The notes under the pieces were generated by a model that had not been told where the DNA came from, searched no databases, and worked only from the letters and a program-made list of their open reading frames with translations. Positions 30,520 through 43,191 of a stretch of 64,000 nucleotides of DNA are shown one piece after another (within the stretch, counting starts at the first letter, position 1; the number at the start of each line of letters is the position of its first letter). The position numbers and the translations under genes are program-made. This DNA is from Pampus argenteus (lineage: Eukaryota; Chordata; Actinopteri; Scombriformes; Stromateidae), in NCBI GenBank assembly GCA_036937835.1, contig CM072870.1, forward strand, positions 3,928,501 through 3,992,500, in the 5' to 3' direction.

Positions 30520-33070
30520 CAGACCAGTTTGTTTAGGATTCAACACGCGAGCGCTTTCTCACCACGGAGCTCGACCTTTTACCAAATGTGATTGTACCCG
30601 TTAATATCAGTATCATTTCTCATTAGAAGTCATTTCCATGGTTTCAAGGCTAATTCTGGTTATTTTAAAGAGCAACTGTCTCTACAACTCGTAGGAAGGA
30701 AAAGCATTGCTGTGCTGACTTCCATGTTTACTGATGAGTCTGTTGCGCTTCTTGACGCAGTTTGTTTACAAGTTATATAGGTCAGATGATAATACCTGAC
30801 CACACTCGTAATAGTGTAAATTACAGTACTACACACGGTGTGTCTAGTGCAGACAATTTGCAGTAGATGGAAGTGCGACCTGGTTTATTATCATGCAGTG
30901 CAGTTACTATTGAAAGATGTAATGAATCCCCAGTTAGAGCTTATGTAGTATGTAGATAAAGGACAAAAGATTATTTACTCAACAAGTCCTGCGAATCTAA
31001 CCAGATGTTTTGTTCCAGAACTGTCTGAGATGTCATCCTAGGAAACTGGAAGAGGGACGGGCTTTTTTAAGAAAATACAGGTGACTGGAAAAACCATCTG
31101 TCGATCACTGTGTTTCGCTGGATTGATCCTCATAGGATGCTGATTGGTCGCATAACCCGATCACAAGTTGAATCCAGATGCCTGTCGAGGTAACTCCAAA
31201 TCACTAATTGCGTAAAAAGCTTTTTCTTATGAATCATTCTGACATCTTAACGGTCGTTGTTGATCTTCCATCTACAGTTGACGGCACTTATTTAACTGGC
31301 GTTTTTAATCTATTAACACAGCAAAATCACTGCTGTGTATCGATAATGAATTCATCCCAATATCTATTTTATATTTGGTCAAATATCAGCCTTAAATCTG
31401 CACTGCTGGCAGGATTATTAGACTGACTCTTAATGTTTTTCCCCATTATAACAAGTAAACAGTGTGGAGCTGCCATACCTCCAGGTTGTTGAGAGGGTTG
31501 CTGTCCATTACACACACTCAAGCTCTCCACGCGTCCAAAAAGCAATTAAAACTTGCTTTCAACATATCAACACAATGTAAATAACAATGTAATACAATTA
31601 AGTAACACTATTGTTCAGTGTCAGCATTCTGAGACACATTCTTAGTGGAAAAACCTCATTCAACAACAACATTCATCAATATTTCTTATTTGTTTTTAGG
31701 TTAAAAAAAAAAACTGGTGAATGAGGCCCAGTGTTTTTGGGGTTTTGACTGTTTTGAACATTAAACCAATGTCATAATGTAATGGATGGTGCACTTAGTC
31801 CTATGAGAGGGTGTGAACAGCTAGTTTTCAGTATGCAATAATACAAAACAGGTTCTGAACTACTTCCACAGGTGTCTGACATAGTGAACATGTTAACAGG
31901 AGGCTGCTACTTTCATGAAGCTGAATTAGGAGGAAATTAAATAGCAGAAAAAAATAATAATAATAAAAAACTTCTGAACTTTGATGTAGCTAAAAAGTAA
32001 CATTTGTAATTAAAAAGAGGGTCACGTTTCTGTACAACGAGTTCACACACAGCCAGACCTCCGCTGTGTGTCCTCTTGCCCTTACCTTAACTATAATCAC
32101 ATTAGTGGCCCCAGAGTCGGCCAACGTCCCCAAACTGAGTCAAGGTGTTTCAAACGGTGAGCGTTTTAATTTTAACCACATTAGTATTAGTCTCATGGCG
32201 GCGGGCTGGCAACACAGGTGCTGCTGTTTTGTCCTCTTCACATGCAGCATTAGGAGATAATCTGTGTCTCCTGGATGAAGCGCGGGACGTGCCAGGCTGC
32301 CAGCTAGCGAATGCAGGCCCGAGGCAAGGTGAGACTGGGGAATAGCCGGAGTGAAAAGGCAACTCTTCATGGAGGACGCTCTCTCTTTTCATATTTGCCT
32401 TTGCCTTCATTTCAAAATGCCTCTGACTGGCTGTTTAGGGCTGAAAAGGAAAAAGTGAAGCTGGCTTAAAGAAGAGGACTATGGGGGTGCAGGACTCCAA
32501 GGTACCGTCCTGAAGGACAGTCTAAAGACACGGAACGCTGGTGCAAATATACAACACAGTGTCACTGAAATACTGGGGCTGAGCAAGATGCCTTCATGCT
32601 CTGCGCGTGAATATGAAATACATTTCCCCACCACAAAGCGATTACACAGCGGGCAGGCGGCTGGAAAGAGTGAGCAGTTTGACATTGGAATCCTTCATCC
32701 ACTTGTAACGGTGTTTCCTGCTGTGAGAAAAGTTTTCATTTTTCAGCGCAACTTCTAATTTAACCATAACACAAAACTTATGCGAGCTTTAGGCTAATCT
32801 GGTTTTTAACACCCTGTAGATTTAAAAGCAGCTTTTTTTCTCTCAGAAGACGAGCGAAAGCTGTGCCTCCACTGTCATTATTGTCATTTTAAAGCCACTA
32901 TGTGTAGATGTCTGTATGTGATTATAATGTTATAACGGTGATAAGTTTTAGTTTATGAGGGAGACAAACTTTAAATTGCGTCTGAGTTCAAGGTAAGTTT
33001 ACTGGTGAATTTTACAGTACATGTAGTTCAACTAATCAGGACTCGCCTTTATACACTGATGAGGCAGGAT
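30520..33070. other. intergenic
   Basis: About 2.5 kb of AT-rich DNA. Open frames here show no family I recognise. No promoter, RNA gene or complete mobile element seen. Confidence 0.55.
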
Positions 33071-33074
33071 ACAC

Positions 33075-33160
33075 TCTGTCAAAAATGTCATGGCGATCCA
33101 TTCGACAGTTGAGGTATTTCCCAACAACTACTGGATGGACCAAAGTGGACTTTGCTGAAT
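33075..33160 (+). mobile_element. dispersed fish repeat fragment (family A)
   Basis: The words TGTCATGGCGATCCATTCGA, CAGTTGAGGTATTTC and GGATGGACCAAAGTGGAC resemble a very common fish repeat with TTTCATGGCAATCCATCC...GTTGAGATATTTC. Related pieces lie at about 1,490-1,600 and 61,030-61,145. Confidence 0.5.
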
Positions 33161-33504
33161 TTTGCTTCCAGTGTTAACAATGTCAGCACCTGTGTTTCTA
33201 AGAGACTACGAGTCAGCAGTTTGAAGTCTTTGCTGATCTGCCTGAAGGCACAGAACCAACTTGTCAACAAGTCCGGATGAGCAGGAATAATAGCGTCAGA
33301 CTGTTTTTCATGTTGTTCATCTGGGCTCCTCAGTTCCACTTGGTGTGACTAACTCACACTGATGAAGACTCAAAAAAGCTTCACAATAACCTTTAAATGC
33401 ATTTTCTTTTCTTCCACAACATGACTGGACACCCGACCTGAGTGATGCTGGTTAGTTGCTGGTTGAATGGCAGCAAATCCCTGCAGCTGCTGGAAAGCAT
33501 GAAA

Positions 33505-33545
33505 CCAGGGTGTCCACATACTTTTGGCCTTATAGTTTATGTCAA
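33505..33545 (+). mobile_element. Tc1/mariner-like terminal fragment
   Basis: GGTGTCCACATACTTTTGGC followed by CTTATAGT matches the end sequence familiar from fish Tc1/mariner-type elements. Only one end is seen. Confidence 0.4.
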
Positions 33546-33631
33546 AGTGTTTGAAGCGGTGTGGAATGTGTCTATAAACTGTGGCGTTTCACTGCCTTAT
33601 GCAACACACTTTAACCCTGAATAGGAAGTGT

Positions 33632-33661
33632 GTGTGTCTGTGTGTGTGTGTGTGTGTGTGT
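33632..33661. repeat. GT microsatellite
   Basis: About 14 GT units with one TCT interruption. Confidence 0.95.
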
Positions 33662-33853
33662 AAATCCCGGTGGACTTTGGCTGACCTTCAGAACATCAAT
33701 AGGCTCAGTTGAATATTGACCAGTACTGATCTGCCTTCCATCACATTTCCTCTCTCCCCTTTCACAACCAATTACTCCCTTAATTGCTTCTATGAGCCCC
33801 TCCTTCCAATACACACAGTCATCATTGCTTATTTACAACAGCTGGAGGCCAGA

Positions 33854-33869
33854 CCCCCCCCCCCCCCCC
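33854..33869. repeat. poly(C) run, 16 bases
   Basis: Sixteen consecutive C; prone to length error in assembly. Confidence 0.95.
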
Positions 33870-34830
33870 ATGCACAGACAGGACATGCTGACCAAAAATA
33901 TCACTTTCACCAAATGAATCACCAGAGTGTGAAATGGAACTGAATCTTCTCTGATATTCCTCATGTTTAGGGATAAATTACAGGAGCTAAATCCTGATTG
34001 GTTTATAAGCCAGACTTATGAGGAACGCGCTGCACCCTCAGATGTGATTTAGGATGTGGTATTCATTATATTTGACAATGAGGGGAACAGACATTCGACA
34101 TTTCTTTGACCGGATTCAAAGACAATGATGACATTTAACGATGACCTATATTACTTTAGAAAGAAAAGTAACACTCGAATGTTGCAAAAAGGCCAGGAAA
34201 CCCTCATTGCCCCGTCGCTCAAACATCCAGCTATGATTTATCACCACCGAAGAAGAAGGAAGACAAACGCTGCTCAAAGTCAACCCGCCTCACTTCTCCA
34301 TGCTCCTGCTCTCCTGTCACGTTCATGTTCAGTGTTGAGCAGCAGTCGAGGCAGAAATGTGGAACAGAGGCGATACTTCCGCTCAAGCTGAACGATGGAC
34401 GAATACATGAGCCCACCAGTTCGTTGTTTTTTAATCACTAATGACTTTACTATGAGCAGTCTTGCCCACAGAGAGGCCAGGAGCACCAATCCATCATCCT
34501 GAAAGCGAGTGTACGAGTCCTTTGTGTTGGCTCCAGAGGAGCTGTAGCAAAATAACAAATTTGATCCTTTTTTTAAATAAAAAAAAAAATACATATACAG
34601 TGTGCAGGTTTCATTCCCAGCTTGTGTTGATCCTCGTTTTAGATTTAATTGGCGTCTCATTACCAGGGTGCCAATAATAACTCCTCAACACACCTGTCAA
34701 TCGGCCTGGGTGGCATTTGCACACCGAATTCTCCTCAAACGGTGAAGCGTTGTCACAACAAAGCTGCAGCTTCTAAATCAATTAATAGATTTCTTGTGGT
34801 AGCAGCTGCCAGGTTTCTCCCAGGACTGGA

Positions 34831-34866
34831 GGAAGGGAGGCGGGGGGAGGAGGGGGGAGGAGGGGG
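34831..34866 (+). repeat. G-rich tract, potential G-quadruplex
   Basis: GG/GGG/GGGGGG runs separated by single or double A or C bases give at least four G-tracts of two or more in 36 bases. A second tract lies at 35111-35138. Confidence 0.7.
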
Positions 34867-35254
34867 TATTGTCTGTCTGGGTCCCTCTAATGAGGCCCAG
34901 ATGAATTAACATGGATGAAAACTTAATTAGGACACACTCTTATTTTTCTCTGCCTCTGTCACTCTCTCTCTCCCCCTCACCGAAATGTTGTCGCAGGGCC
35001 TCTCCTTCTTTTACGAGTTTCATCATCTCTTTGAATGAGTCCTCTGTTTGAAGATGACACAGGACTGTCTACTGGACCTTCAAAGAGAGAGGGAGACAGG
35101 AAGACAGAGAGGGAGGAGGGGGGATGAGGGGGGAGGGACAAGGAGAAAGATGTTCGTAAATGACTGTAGATCGATGTGTCTCAAATGAAGAAAAATGGCT
35201 GTATGGCACCGGGTGCTTCCAGCTACTTATGAGCCCTTAAACAGGTGAGAAACA

Positions 35255-35690
35255 GTATCGACGTCCCGCTAAGCTGAGAGTTTACTCACCACAGAGGACA
35301 TGAAAGGCAGCGAGAGGCTCGGGTTATTTACATGTTTTACCATAGTAATGATAGGACGCGGGCATTCTCTTCACTTTCACGTGTTTCTTTTACACGGCGA
35401 CTACGCGTTGTGTGCATATATAAACTTTGTTGTTCTAGCGTTGTTCTTCGTGATGAGCTCGGTGCTCGGGGGAGATCGCAGAACACAACGCATCGCTTTC
35501 TGTTCATCAATGGATCCCTCTTTCAAGTTTGCAGCAAAACAGGCCAAAATTAATTACCGACTAAATGGAGCTTCCTGTGTTTTCCTTTCCGTTCTTTCCT
35601 GCCGCGGATCGTGTGCAGCTCTGTTCGGATGCGTGCAGAGCAGGTCGCTTTTTTTTCACGAGGCCTCTGCTTCACGTATGTGACATGGAC
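35255..35690 (+). promoter_or_regulatory. CpG-enriched patch with TATA-like box
   Basis: Many CpG dinucleotides in about 430 bases, unlike the CpG-poor surroundings, with a TATATAAA-like motif (GCATATATAAACTTTG) near 35,415-35,430. A 127-codon frame (35300-35683) overlaps it; I recognise no domain. It could be a promoter or enhancer of an unplaced transcript, or a local composition effect. Confidence 0.25.
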
Positions 35691-36870
35691 AATGAATTGG
35701 ATGGAGGGGGATGAAGGGTGCAGGAAGAGATGCTTTCCCCTCGAGGTGACGCTGTGAACACAGAGCTAACCAGATGTCTATTTACATAAGCCGGCTGTGT
35801 TGAGTGAATGCAGCACATGCTGTGCAAGCTTAGATACTGGCTGGGTATTTACTGCAGGTTATAGGACCTTAAGCCGCTCACTGTGTGATTTCAATGAGCG
35901 TCCTCTGAAAAATGACTTAAATCCACCGAGGATCTCTGCTTGAAGAAAGGAAAACAACAGCTTACCAGGGTTAATTATAATAATAAAATACTTTTTATTT
36001 CTGCGGTATTTTCTGTCAGAAACACACTTAAAGTGTGGCGGCTTGACGCGAACCTGCCAGACTGTATTCTACTGTTAAACATGCAGTCATTACATTCATT
36101 TCAAAGCATCTCAAGCATGTCGATTCACTCGAAAACCGAGAAAAAAGGCGAATAAATTCCAAAGTTTTATTTGATAAGTCTCAGGTGTTGATCCAGTCGA
36201 TTGAATGGATACATAGAGATGGAGCCCCATAAACAGCATCCAATCAGATCAAATCAATCAATGAAAGGTTACCAAACACTTCCTGCATTCATGCTTTTGC
36301 TGATGTCATGTGAATTTAATGTTGAATGTTTCATCTTACTCACCACCTCCAGTGTAGACATGTAGGAACCCTGAAGCAACATGAACGTTGCAGCAACCGT
36401 TGCAGCAACGTTGTGCTTCTCAAATTCATCTCCAGTCATAATAGACAGAAATATGATGCCACCAAATGCTGGAATATCCTCCTTTGTGCTTGTGACCCAT
36501 AACGGTGATATGCATGACTGAATTCAGCTTTGCCTTTCTTAAACACTCAAGGTCACACGCTCGACGACCGTCCCAGAATGCACTTCACTGCCTGCAGCCC
36601 TTCTCTTGTTAGGAGATGATGCAAGAGACAGAATGCAGCATCTGAAGTCAGGACCGACAACCTGATCAAGTGCACTGACACTCCAGACGAGGTTAAAGGC
36701 AGACTGAGTGTGTGTGTTTATGCGTTTTTACTTTATGTGTGTGTGTGAGGTGCTTCGTGCTGTCAACCCAGGAGTGATAGGATCTCTGAGTCTGCTGTGT
36801 GTTTGCTTTCATGATGAGTCATTCATTAGCATTCAGCGCAATGACTCACACACACATGTGTCTCCTCCTC
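35691..36870. other. intergenic
   Basis: No gene seen. A short near-tandem of GCAACGTTGCA-like words lies at 36383-36415. Confidence 0.5.
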
Positions 36871-36871
36871 C

Positions 36872-36875
<4 letters not shown>

Positions 36876-36909
<34 letters not shown>

Positions 36910-37083
36910 GGAGTTCTACTGTCTATTGTTCCACCTGAATATGTGTACAAGCACACACCAGATCTGTATTTCCTCTTACATTTTCTCTTCAAACACAATG
37001 TTTTTCTTCTTTTTCTTCCACACACACTCACAAACACTCATGTTTTCACACACACACACTCACACACACACACACACACACAC
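36876..37083. repeat. paired CA microsatellites
   Basis: CA tracts at 36876-36908 and 37047-37083 (with CACT interruptions), separated by about 140 bases that also contain CA pieces. Confidence 0.93.
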
Positions 37084-37089
37084 TGGTGC

Positions 37090-40000
37090 TTTTCAGCTCC
37101 GGCAGAGAAGTGTGTAAAGGTCAGCGCTCTCAGGAAGTGGCGCCGCTGCTGATGAAAGTGGAGAGGCAGCAGATGAATTGACCTGTCATTGGCTCAGTGC
37201 CTCAGCTGCTGATGAGCTCTAACTGTCGGGGTGTCCGCTCATCATTTCGCTGTTTGTCTGCTCGCTGTAAAGCGCACAACACACACCGTGTTTCCTCCAG
37301 AGGGTTTTTTCTGTGTTTTTTTCCCGTTTCCACACGGTAAAAAAAAGGAGCCCTGAGTGTAAACGTGACGCTGAACATTCAGTCCTATATAAGTGTCTGC
37401 TATCAGGCTTGTGTCATCTAGACTAAAGGTCTGCAGCCCAGCTAGTGGCTGTGAGAGACTGAAAAGCTGCCTACACACCACAGCAGTGCTGCAGCTTTAT
37501 CAGTAGAGGAGGTTTAAATGTAAAGCCTGTCCTCAGGGTGCTGCTACATGAAATGCCATGAGGTCATTCAAATCAAAGAGGCTCCTTTTTTTTCTTTCTG
37601 AAGGTGGCATTAGATTCTAAGTGAGCTGGCTTTTAGGTAAATGTGAACTAAGTAGTCACCAAAAGGAGTCTCTGCCATCCAATACACACATTCAAATAAA
37701 TATTGCACGTTTTATCCCTCTGTGCACACGAAAAAACAAAGCTTTTTTATTTCCAGTGTTTAAAGCTAAACAACAAAAGTAGACGCATCTTAAATAAGTT
37801 GGTTGACCCACGTGGACCAATCAGGTCACAGTACAGATCAACGTCAAAAATATACAAAAAGCATATTGTTCGTAGCTTAATATACGCGTGGTCATAATAA
37901 AGTCAAGCTTTGGTTAAATCAAGATAAATATTTTTTTAAATTGATTCAAATCTGGTTGGAGCTTGAAACGCTGTCTCCAACCGTCCTCACAGTCAGCGGG
38001 ACGATGACACGTAGCAGCAGCTCATGTTTACAGGGTGAATAGGCAAAGTGTTAATAATGATGTTTTCCACTCATTTAGTGGAATCGTGTCTCATCAAAGG
38101 ACACCCAGACAGCCCTCATCAAAACGCCTGTGTGTGTGCATGTGTGTGTGTGTGCGTGTGTGTGTGTGGGATGAAACATAAGGATGCTAATGTCATATTG
38201 ATGATGTAATCCTGAAGGGGCCTATTGAAGATGTTACGCCTCACCACAGGGGACGGACAAAGAAAAGGTAGAAGGCTGAGTTTAACCTTGATGTGCTAAT
38301 GAGTCTGGACGCCCCTCCCGGTTGGTAACATCACATGACGTTCCTGATCATCATCCATCATGTTTTTATAGTTTTCTGGCTGTCTGGTATTTTCTGTTGC
38401 ACACGTGGCACCATTTATTTTGTGGTTTTCTCAGGCAGGGCCTGCGGGAGGAGGAACATTTGGTCTGAAACTTAGTCACATGTGGCATGAAACGGCTCAA
38501 CTGTAGCTTTGACGGATTCACAGAGAGTCATTTTTAACTGTAATTTATCCCGGCCTGTCAGGCTCTTTGCAACAATTGTAAATGTATGCGCGGCGTGTGG
38601 TGAAGTTTGCAAATCCGCTGCTACGTTCACTTTGAAGGCCTCGCTGATGTGGCTGCTGGGAAAGCAGATGCCAGTGTGAAAGTCAGGCGTTGTGAGTGTG
38701 TTCACTGCTGGCTGAGGAGCCGGGAAATAAACAGACATCCCGAGATGCGTTTGGCTCCGGCTCAAACGTTCATCTCATCCCAAGCATGAGTGTTCACGCT
38801 GGCCGGTTTTCACAGCGATCACATCAAAGCCACGTTTCACGTCTTCTTCTTCCTTTTTTGCAAAAGCTCGCTAAGGACAATGCTTAATTAAAACATTAAA
38901 TGATAATTATTCCAACCTGATGTATTTCCCATAAATGTTGTCATTATTGCTCTATGGATCATGTAATCTTTGCAACTCATCAGCTCTGCTCCACAGATTC
39001 ACTGAAACAAGAATTTATGCAAAATAATGTCATTAAATTGTTTTTTTGGTCAATAAATCAATTAATTCACTGGTTTACAAAGTTAAACTGGAATATTTAA
39101 TCGTCCACTTTTACATCTAAAATGTTTTGAGACAACTTGACAAACTGTTCTCTATTTAGATGTCCTTCTTTTTAATCTATTGTGTTATCAGATATGACAG
39201 TATTCAATAGCGCCTTCTTGTTCCTAACAATGTAGTCCATACATGCACAAAGACTACAATACCCTTGAGTATGATGTTGTCAGGGATACGCAGATGTTTT
39301 GCAGTGGGTCTAATTGCTTGAATGTCAATAAGTGTAAAGGTGTGTTTATTCTGTTTGCCACGTGCACCTGATGATTGTATATGACTGACAGCTTATATGC
39401 AGTTAAACAGAGTCAAGTCGTGCAGATCGTGGTGTGTGAACGTTTTGCACATTCACTGTTGCGTTTAAGTCCGAGCAGGTCAGGCACGGTGGAATTTAAA
39501 GCTCTCATTTATCCAAATTTCAATATCTGTGATAAACACATCACTTTAATTCAAATGTGTACCAGGAAAAATAAATCAGCCTTTTTTCTAGCCTTGAATG
39601 GACTGAGTGTCCAACTCCAAAAGTGAGCTGCATGCATAAGCAATGAAACACACTGAGATGACTCAGAAAGACACTAACGGGGAACATTCAGACCTGTCTG
39701 GCTGGACAATGAACACAACAAGGTAGGAACAGAGGAAACAATGTACATTACACAGCATTAAAGAAATAACAGTAAAATAGTTTCTCTGTTTAATCTATAA
39801 CATTACTTTACTTTGCTCTGTATAATTTAACATCTTTTACATTGAATAACACACACACACACACACACACACACCCTTGAATGAATCCCGATGAGTTGGT
39901 TCGGACCAATTGCCACACTTGTGTATAGAGGTAAGTCAGCAGGCTCAGTTTCCTCTTGCTGGACGGTAACAACAATCTAGACTCTTTAATACTGAGAAAT

Positions 40001-41160
40001 GAAGCATGTTTTATGTCATACTCTAACTTAAATGACTAACTAGTATTACCATACCTGGTGACAAACATCGGGTCAAATAAAATAGAAGCACAGAGACATG
40101 TGACTTTTTGTTGATTGGTTTGAGGTTTCCAGTAAGAGACAAAGGTGTAGCAGACCCAGCTGACCCAGCTGACTGCAGAAGAAGACAAGGTAAGGATCTT
40201 CAAGTGTAAATGATTGTTCTGTAGCTTGAACCATTGCTGTCCTGCTGGCTGGGTCGTACTGCTGTCAGCTCTGAAGGTGTGTTGGGTGGTGGATGTTTAC
40301 ATTCGGACGTGTTTGTCACACCCACAGTTGTTTTCCCGGCCTGTCATGCTCTTCTCACTTTGCTTGACTGAACCTGGACATCACATATATCCAGTAGTAA
40401 ACTGTGGGGTCTTATACTGAGCCTTCAATGGGTCGGATTTCTCACTCGGCACACAAAGTGCCCTGATCCCCCGGCAACTGGATGTTTTAAAATCAAAACA
40501 ATATGCAAACTACGTTATTAATTCCACATAAAATTCTTTTCTTTACGACACTTGTTAACTCATGACCTCAAACCACCGGCTCAAACTGAGACAAATACAT
40601 TAGTAAAACTGCTCAAAAACCAGTGCGGGATTTTATGAAAGATAGAAATTAGGCCATAGATGTATCTCTCGGCAACAAATTCAAGCATCGCAGACGACAA
40701 TCTCAGTCAACTCAGTAGATAATTAATACAGAAAGTGTTCCTTTCTGATGAAACGATCGATCACCTCTTTTCTTTAGCTGCAGAAGAAGCTGCTTCTATA
40801 TTGAGATGGACGCCCGGGTCCGTTTCTCCGGTTGTGTTTCTGCTGTATGTATTGATGTCTTTAAGAGCTGGGAATGATTGTTGTGCTGAAGCGGTGGAAA
40901 AAAAATCAAAAAACAAAAAAACATCTGACATGCTGTACATCACCCTCACTTCAGTTGTGAGTAGTCAGATCAGAAGTGTTCTCCACAGTTTTCATCTAGT
41001 CTCCTATAGTCCTTATTTTGATCGTAGCTTGGCCGTTGCATATGTTGGTGCTGTTTCCTTATTTCAGATGTTTTAGTATTTTCCTCAGCGACTGTGGTTT
41101 CACTTGAGAGGAGAAGATAAAACGTCAGATAACATGATATTTCTTTAGAGAAAGATTTCG
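37090..41160. other. intergenic
   Basis: About 4 kb with GT (38,131-38,168) and CA (39,849-39,873) microsatellites. No gene or RNA recognised. The 113-codon frame at 40735-41076 lies just upstream of the LINE but reads like no LINE domain I know. Confidence 0.5.
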
Positions 41161-41199
41161 ATGGTTGACTACCGGCATAAATCGGTCATTACCAGTACA

Positions 41200-43110
41200 C
41201 TGTAAAAGAGGCAAAAAGAAAATACTTTTCCGATATTGTTCAGTCGAACTGTCATAAGCCTCGCGTGTTGTTTAAAATGATCAACTCTGCCCTGAAAGCA
41301 CCACAGACTGGAATTGAGGCCTCTCCTGTTGTGTGTGAGATCTTTCTGCACTACTTCATTGATAAAGTCACTTCTACCAGAGCACTTATTTCACCTCCTA
41401 CTTCTGACCCTTCGGTGTTCGTCCCCTGCTCTGCTGTGTTGGACATGTTTGAACCTGTGACTCTGTCCTTTGTGCAGGAGATCGTGGATCATTTGAAACC
41501 GTCGGGTTCTCCAGATGATCCGGTCTCACCTCGACTTTTTAAGGAAGTTTTTCCCACCATTGGCCCATCTTGTCTCACAGTTATTAATAACAGTCTGTCT
41601 TCAGGAGTGGTCCCTGCAAATTTTAAACATGCAGTTGTGCAGCCTTTTTAAAAAAAAACCTGGGCTTGATCCTACTGTTTTGACAAATTTCAGGCCTATC
41701 TCAAAATTACCTTTCCTCTCTAAGATCTTAGAGAAAATTGTTTTTTTTTACCAGCTTATGGACTTCTTAAATGAAAACTGAATTCTTGAGATTTTCCAAT
41801 CTAGTTTTAAAACATTGCATAGCACAGAATCAGCACTTTTAAGAGTTTTTAATGATATCTTTTTAGCTACTGACTCTGGTCACTGTATTGTCCTCTTACT
41901 TTTAGATTTGACTGCAGCATTCGACACAGTCGACCATGAAATCCTGATTGCTCGTTTGGAGCAGTGGGTGGGCATCAGTGGCACAGCTCTGGATTGGTTC
42001 AGGTCCTACCTGTCTCATAGGACATTCTGTGTTAGCTTGGATGATTCTGTGTCCTCTACTGCCCCTCTCTCATGCGGGGTCCCACAGGGCTCTGTGCTTG
42101 GCCCTCTTTTATTTTCTCTTTATCTGCTCCCACTTGGCTCTATTCTCCGGAAACACGGCATCTCTTTTCACTGCTATGCAGATGACTGCCAGATCTACGT
42201 CCCCCAAAATAAATCAAATTCATACTCTGTAGACCCGATGCTAGAGTGCTTACAGGACCTTAAAGCCTGGATGGCCATACATTTTCTAAATTTTAATGAA
42301 AAAAAGACAGAAGTCATGGTCTTTGGTGGCACCTCTGGGACCCCCCCCCCTGTTGATCTGGGTCCCTTGGCAAAGTATCTGGCCCCAATTGTGAAGAATC
42401 TGGGGGTAAAAGTGGATCCAGACCTTAAATTTGACAGCCAAATCAAGGCTGTGGTGAAGTCGAGCTTTTTTCAGTTGAGGCAGCTAGCTAAAATTAAACC
42501 AGTCCTTCAAAATAAACAATTTGAGACAGTAATCCACGCTTTTTGACCACTCGTCTGGATTACTGTAATGCACTTTATTTGGGGGTTAGTGGGTCCTCCA
42601 TCACTCGTATTCAACTGGTTCAAAATGCTGCTGCACGTCTATTAACTGGCACAAACAAATTTGGGCACATTTCACCGATTTTAGCTTCACTCCACTGGCT
42701 ACCTGTCCATTTTAGGATTCATTTTAAACTTCTTTTATTTGCTTTCAAAGCCTTGAATGGCCTTGCTGCTGCACCCCTACACTCCCAGTCATTCTCTCAG
42801 GTCAGCTGACCAGCTCCTCCTGAGAGTGCCTAAAGCTAGGCTTTAAAACCCTTCTTAAAACCCACCTATATTCCTTGGCTTTTAACTCCTTGTGGAGTGT
42901 TGATTCTATTTGATTTTATTTGATTTTATTCTTTTTTTTTTTTTTTTATATTTTATGTTTTCTTTTCATGTGTATATTTCAATATTTTATTATTTATTTT
43001 TATTCGGTCTTTATGCTATATATGTATTGTGCTTTATTGTACTGTGCAGCACTTTGGTAATCCTGTGTTTATAAAGCGTGCTATACAAATAAAGTGGATT
43101 GGATTGGATA
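41200..43110 (+). mobile_element. 5'-truncated, inactive L2-type LINE
   Basis: Non-LTR retrotransposon ORF2 relic. Reading order: KEAKRKYFSDI...HKPRVLFKMINSAL (about 41,202-41,290), the pre-RT stretch to a frameshift in an A-run (41,649-41,658), NFRPISKLPFLSKILEKIV, then the reverse-transcriptase core with LLLLDLTAAFDTVDHEIL, GVPQGSVLGPLLFSLYLLPL and the catalytic FHCYADDCQIY (about 41,905-42,200), and the C-terminal TTRLDYCNALY...QNAAARLLT (42,543-42,700) after another frame break. The endonuclease domain is missing. The 3' end has GTGCAGCACTTTG, ACAAATAAAG and a (GGATT)n tail at about 43,093-43,109. The L2/CR1 group is inferred from these motifs. Confidence 0.9.
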
Positions 43111-43170
43111 AATCGTTGTTAATGTTACGCCCACATCCACATCACTTGACGTTACATTAGCCTTTGATAA

Positions 43171-43191
43171 GTGTGTGTGTGTGTGTGTGTG
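43171..43191. repeat. GT microsatellite
   Basis: Ten GT units shortly downstream of the LINE tail. Confidence 0.95.

Noticed and set aside
36799..37152. Open frames containing runs of His-Thr
   Set aside because: Translations of CA microsatellites.
40735..41076. 113-codon frame upstream of the LINE as its endonuclease domain
   Set aside because: No endonuclease motifs; the recognisable LINE reading starts only near 41,200.
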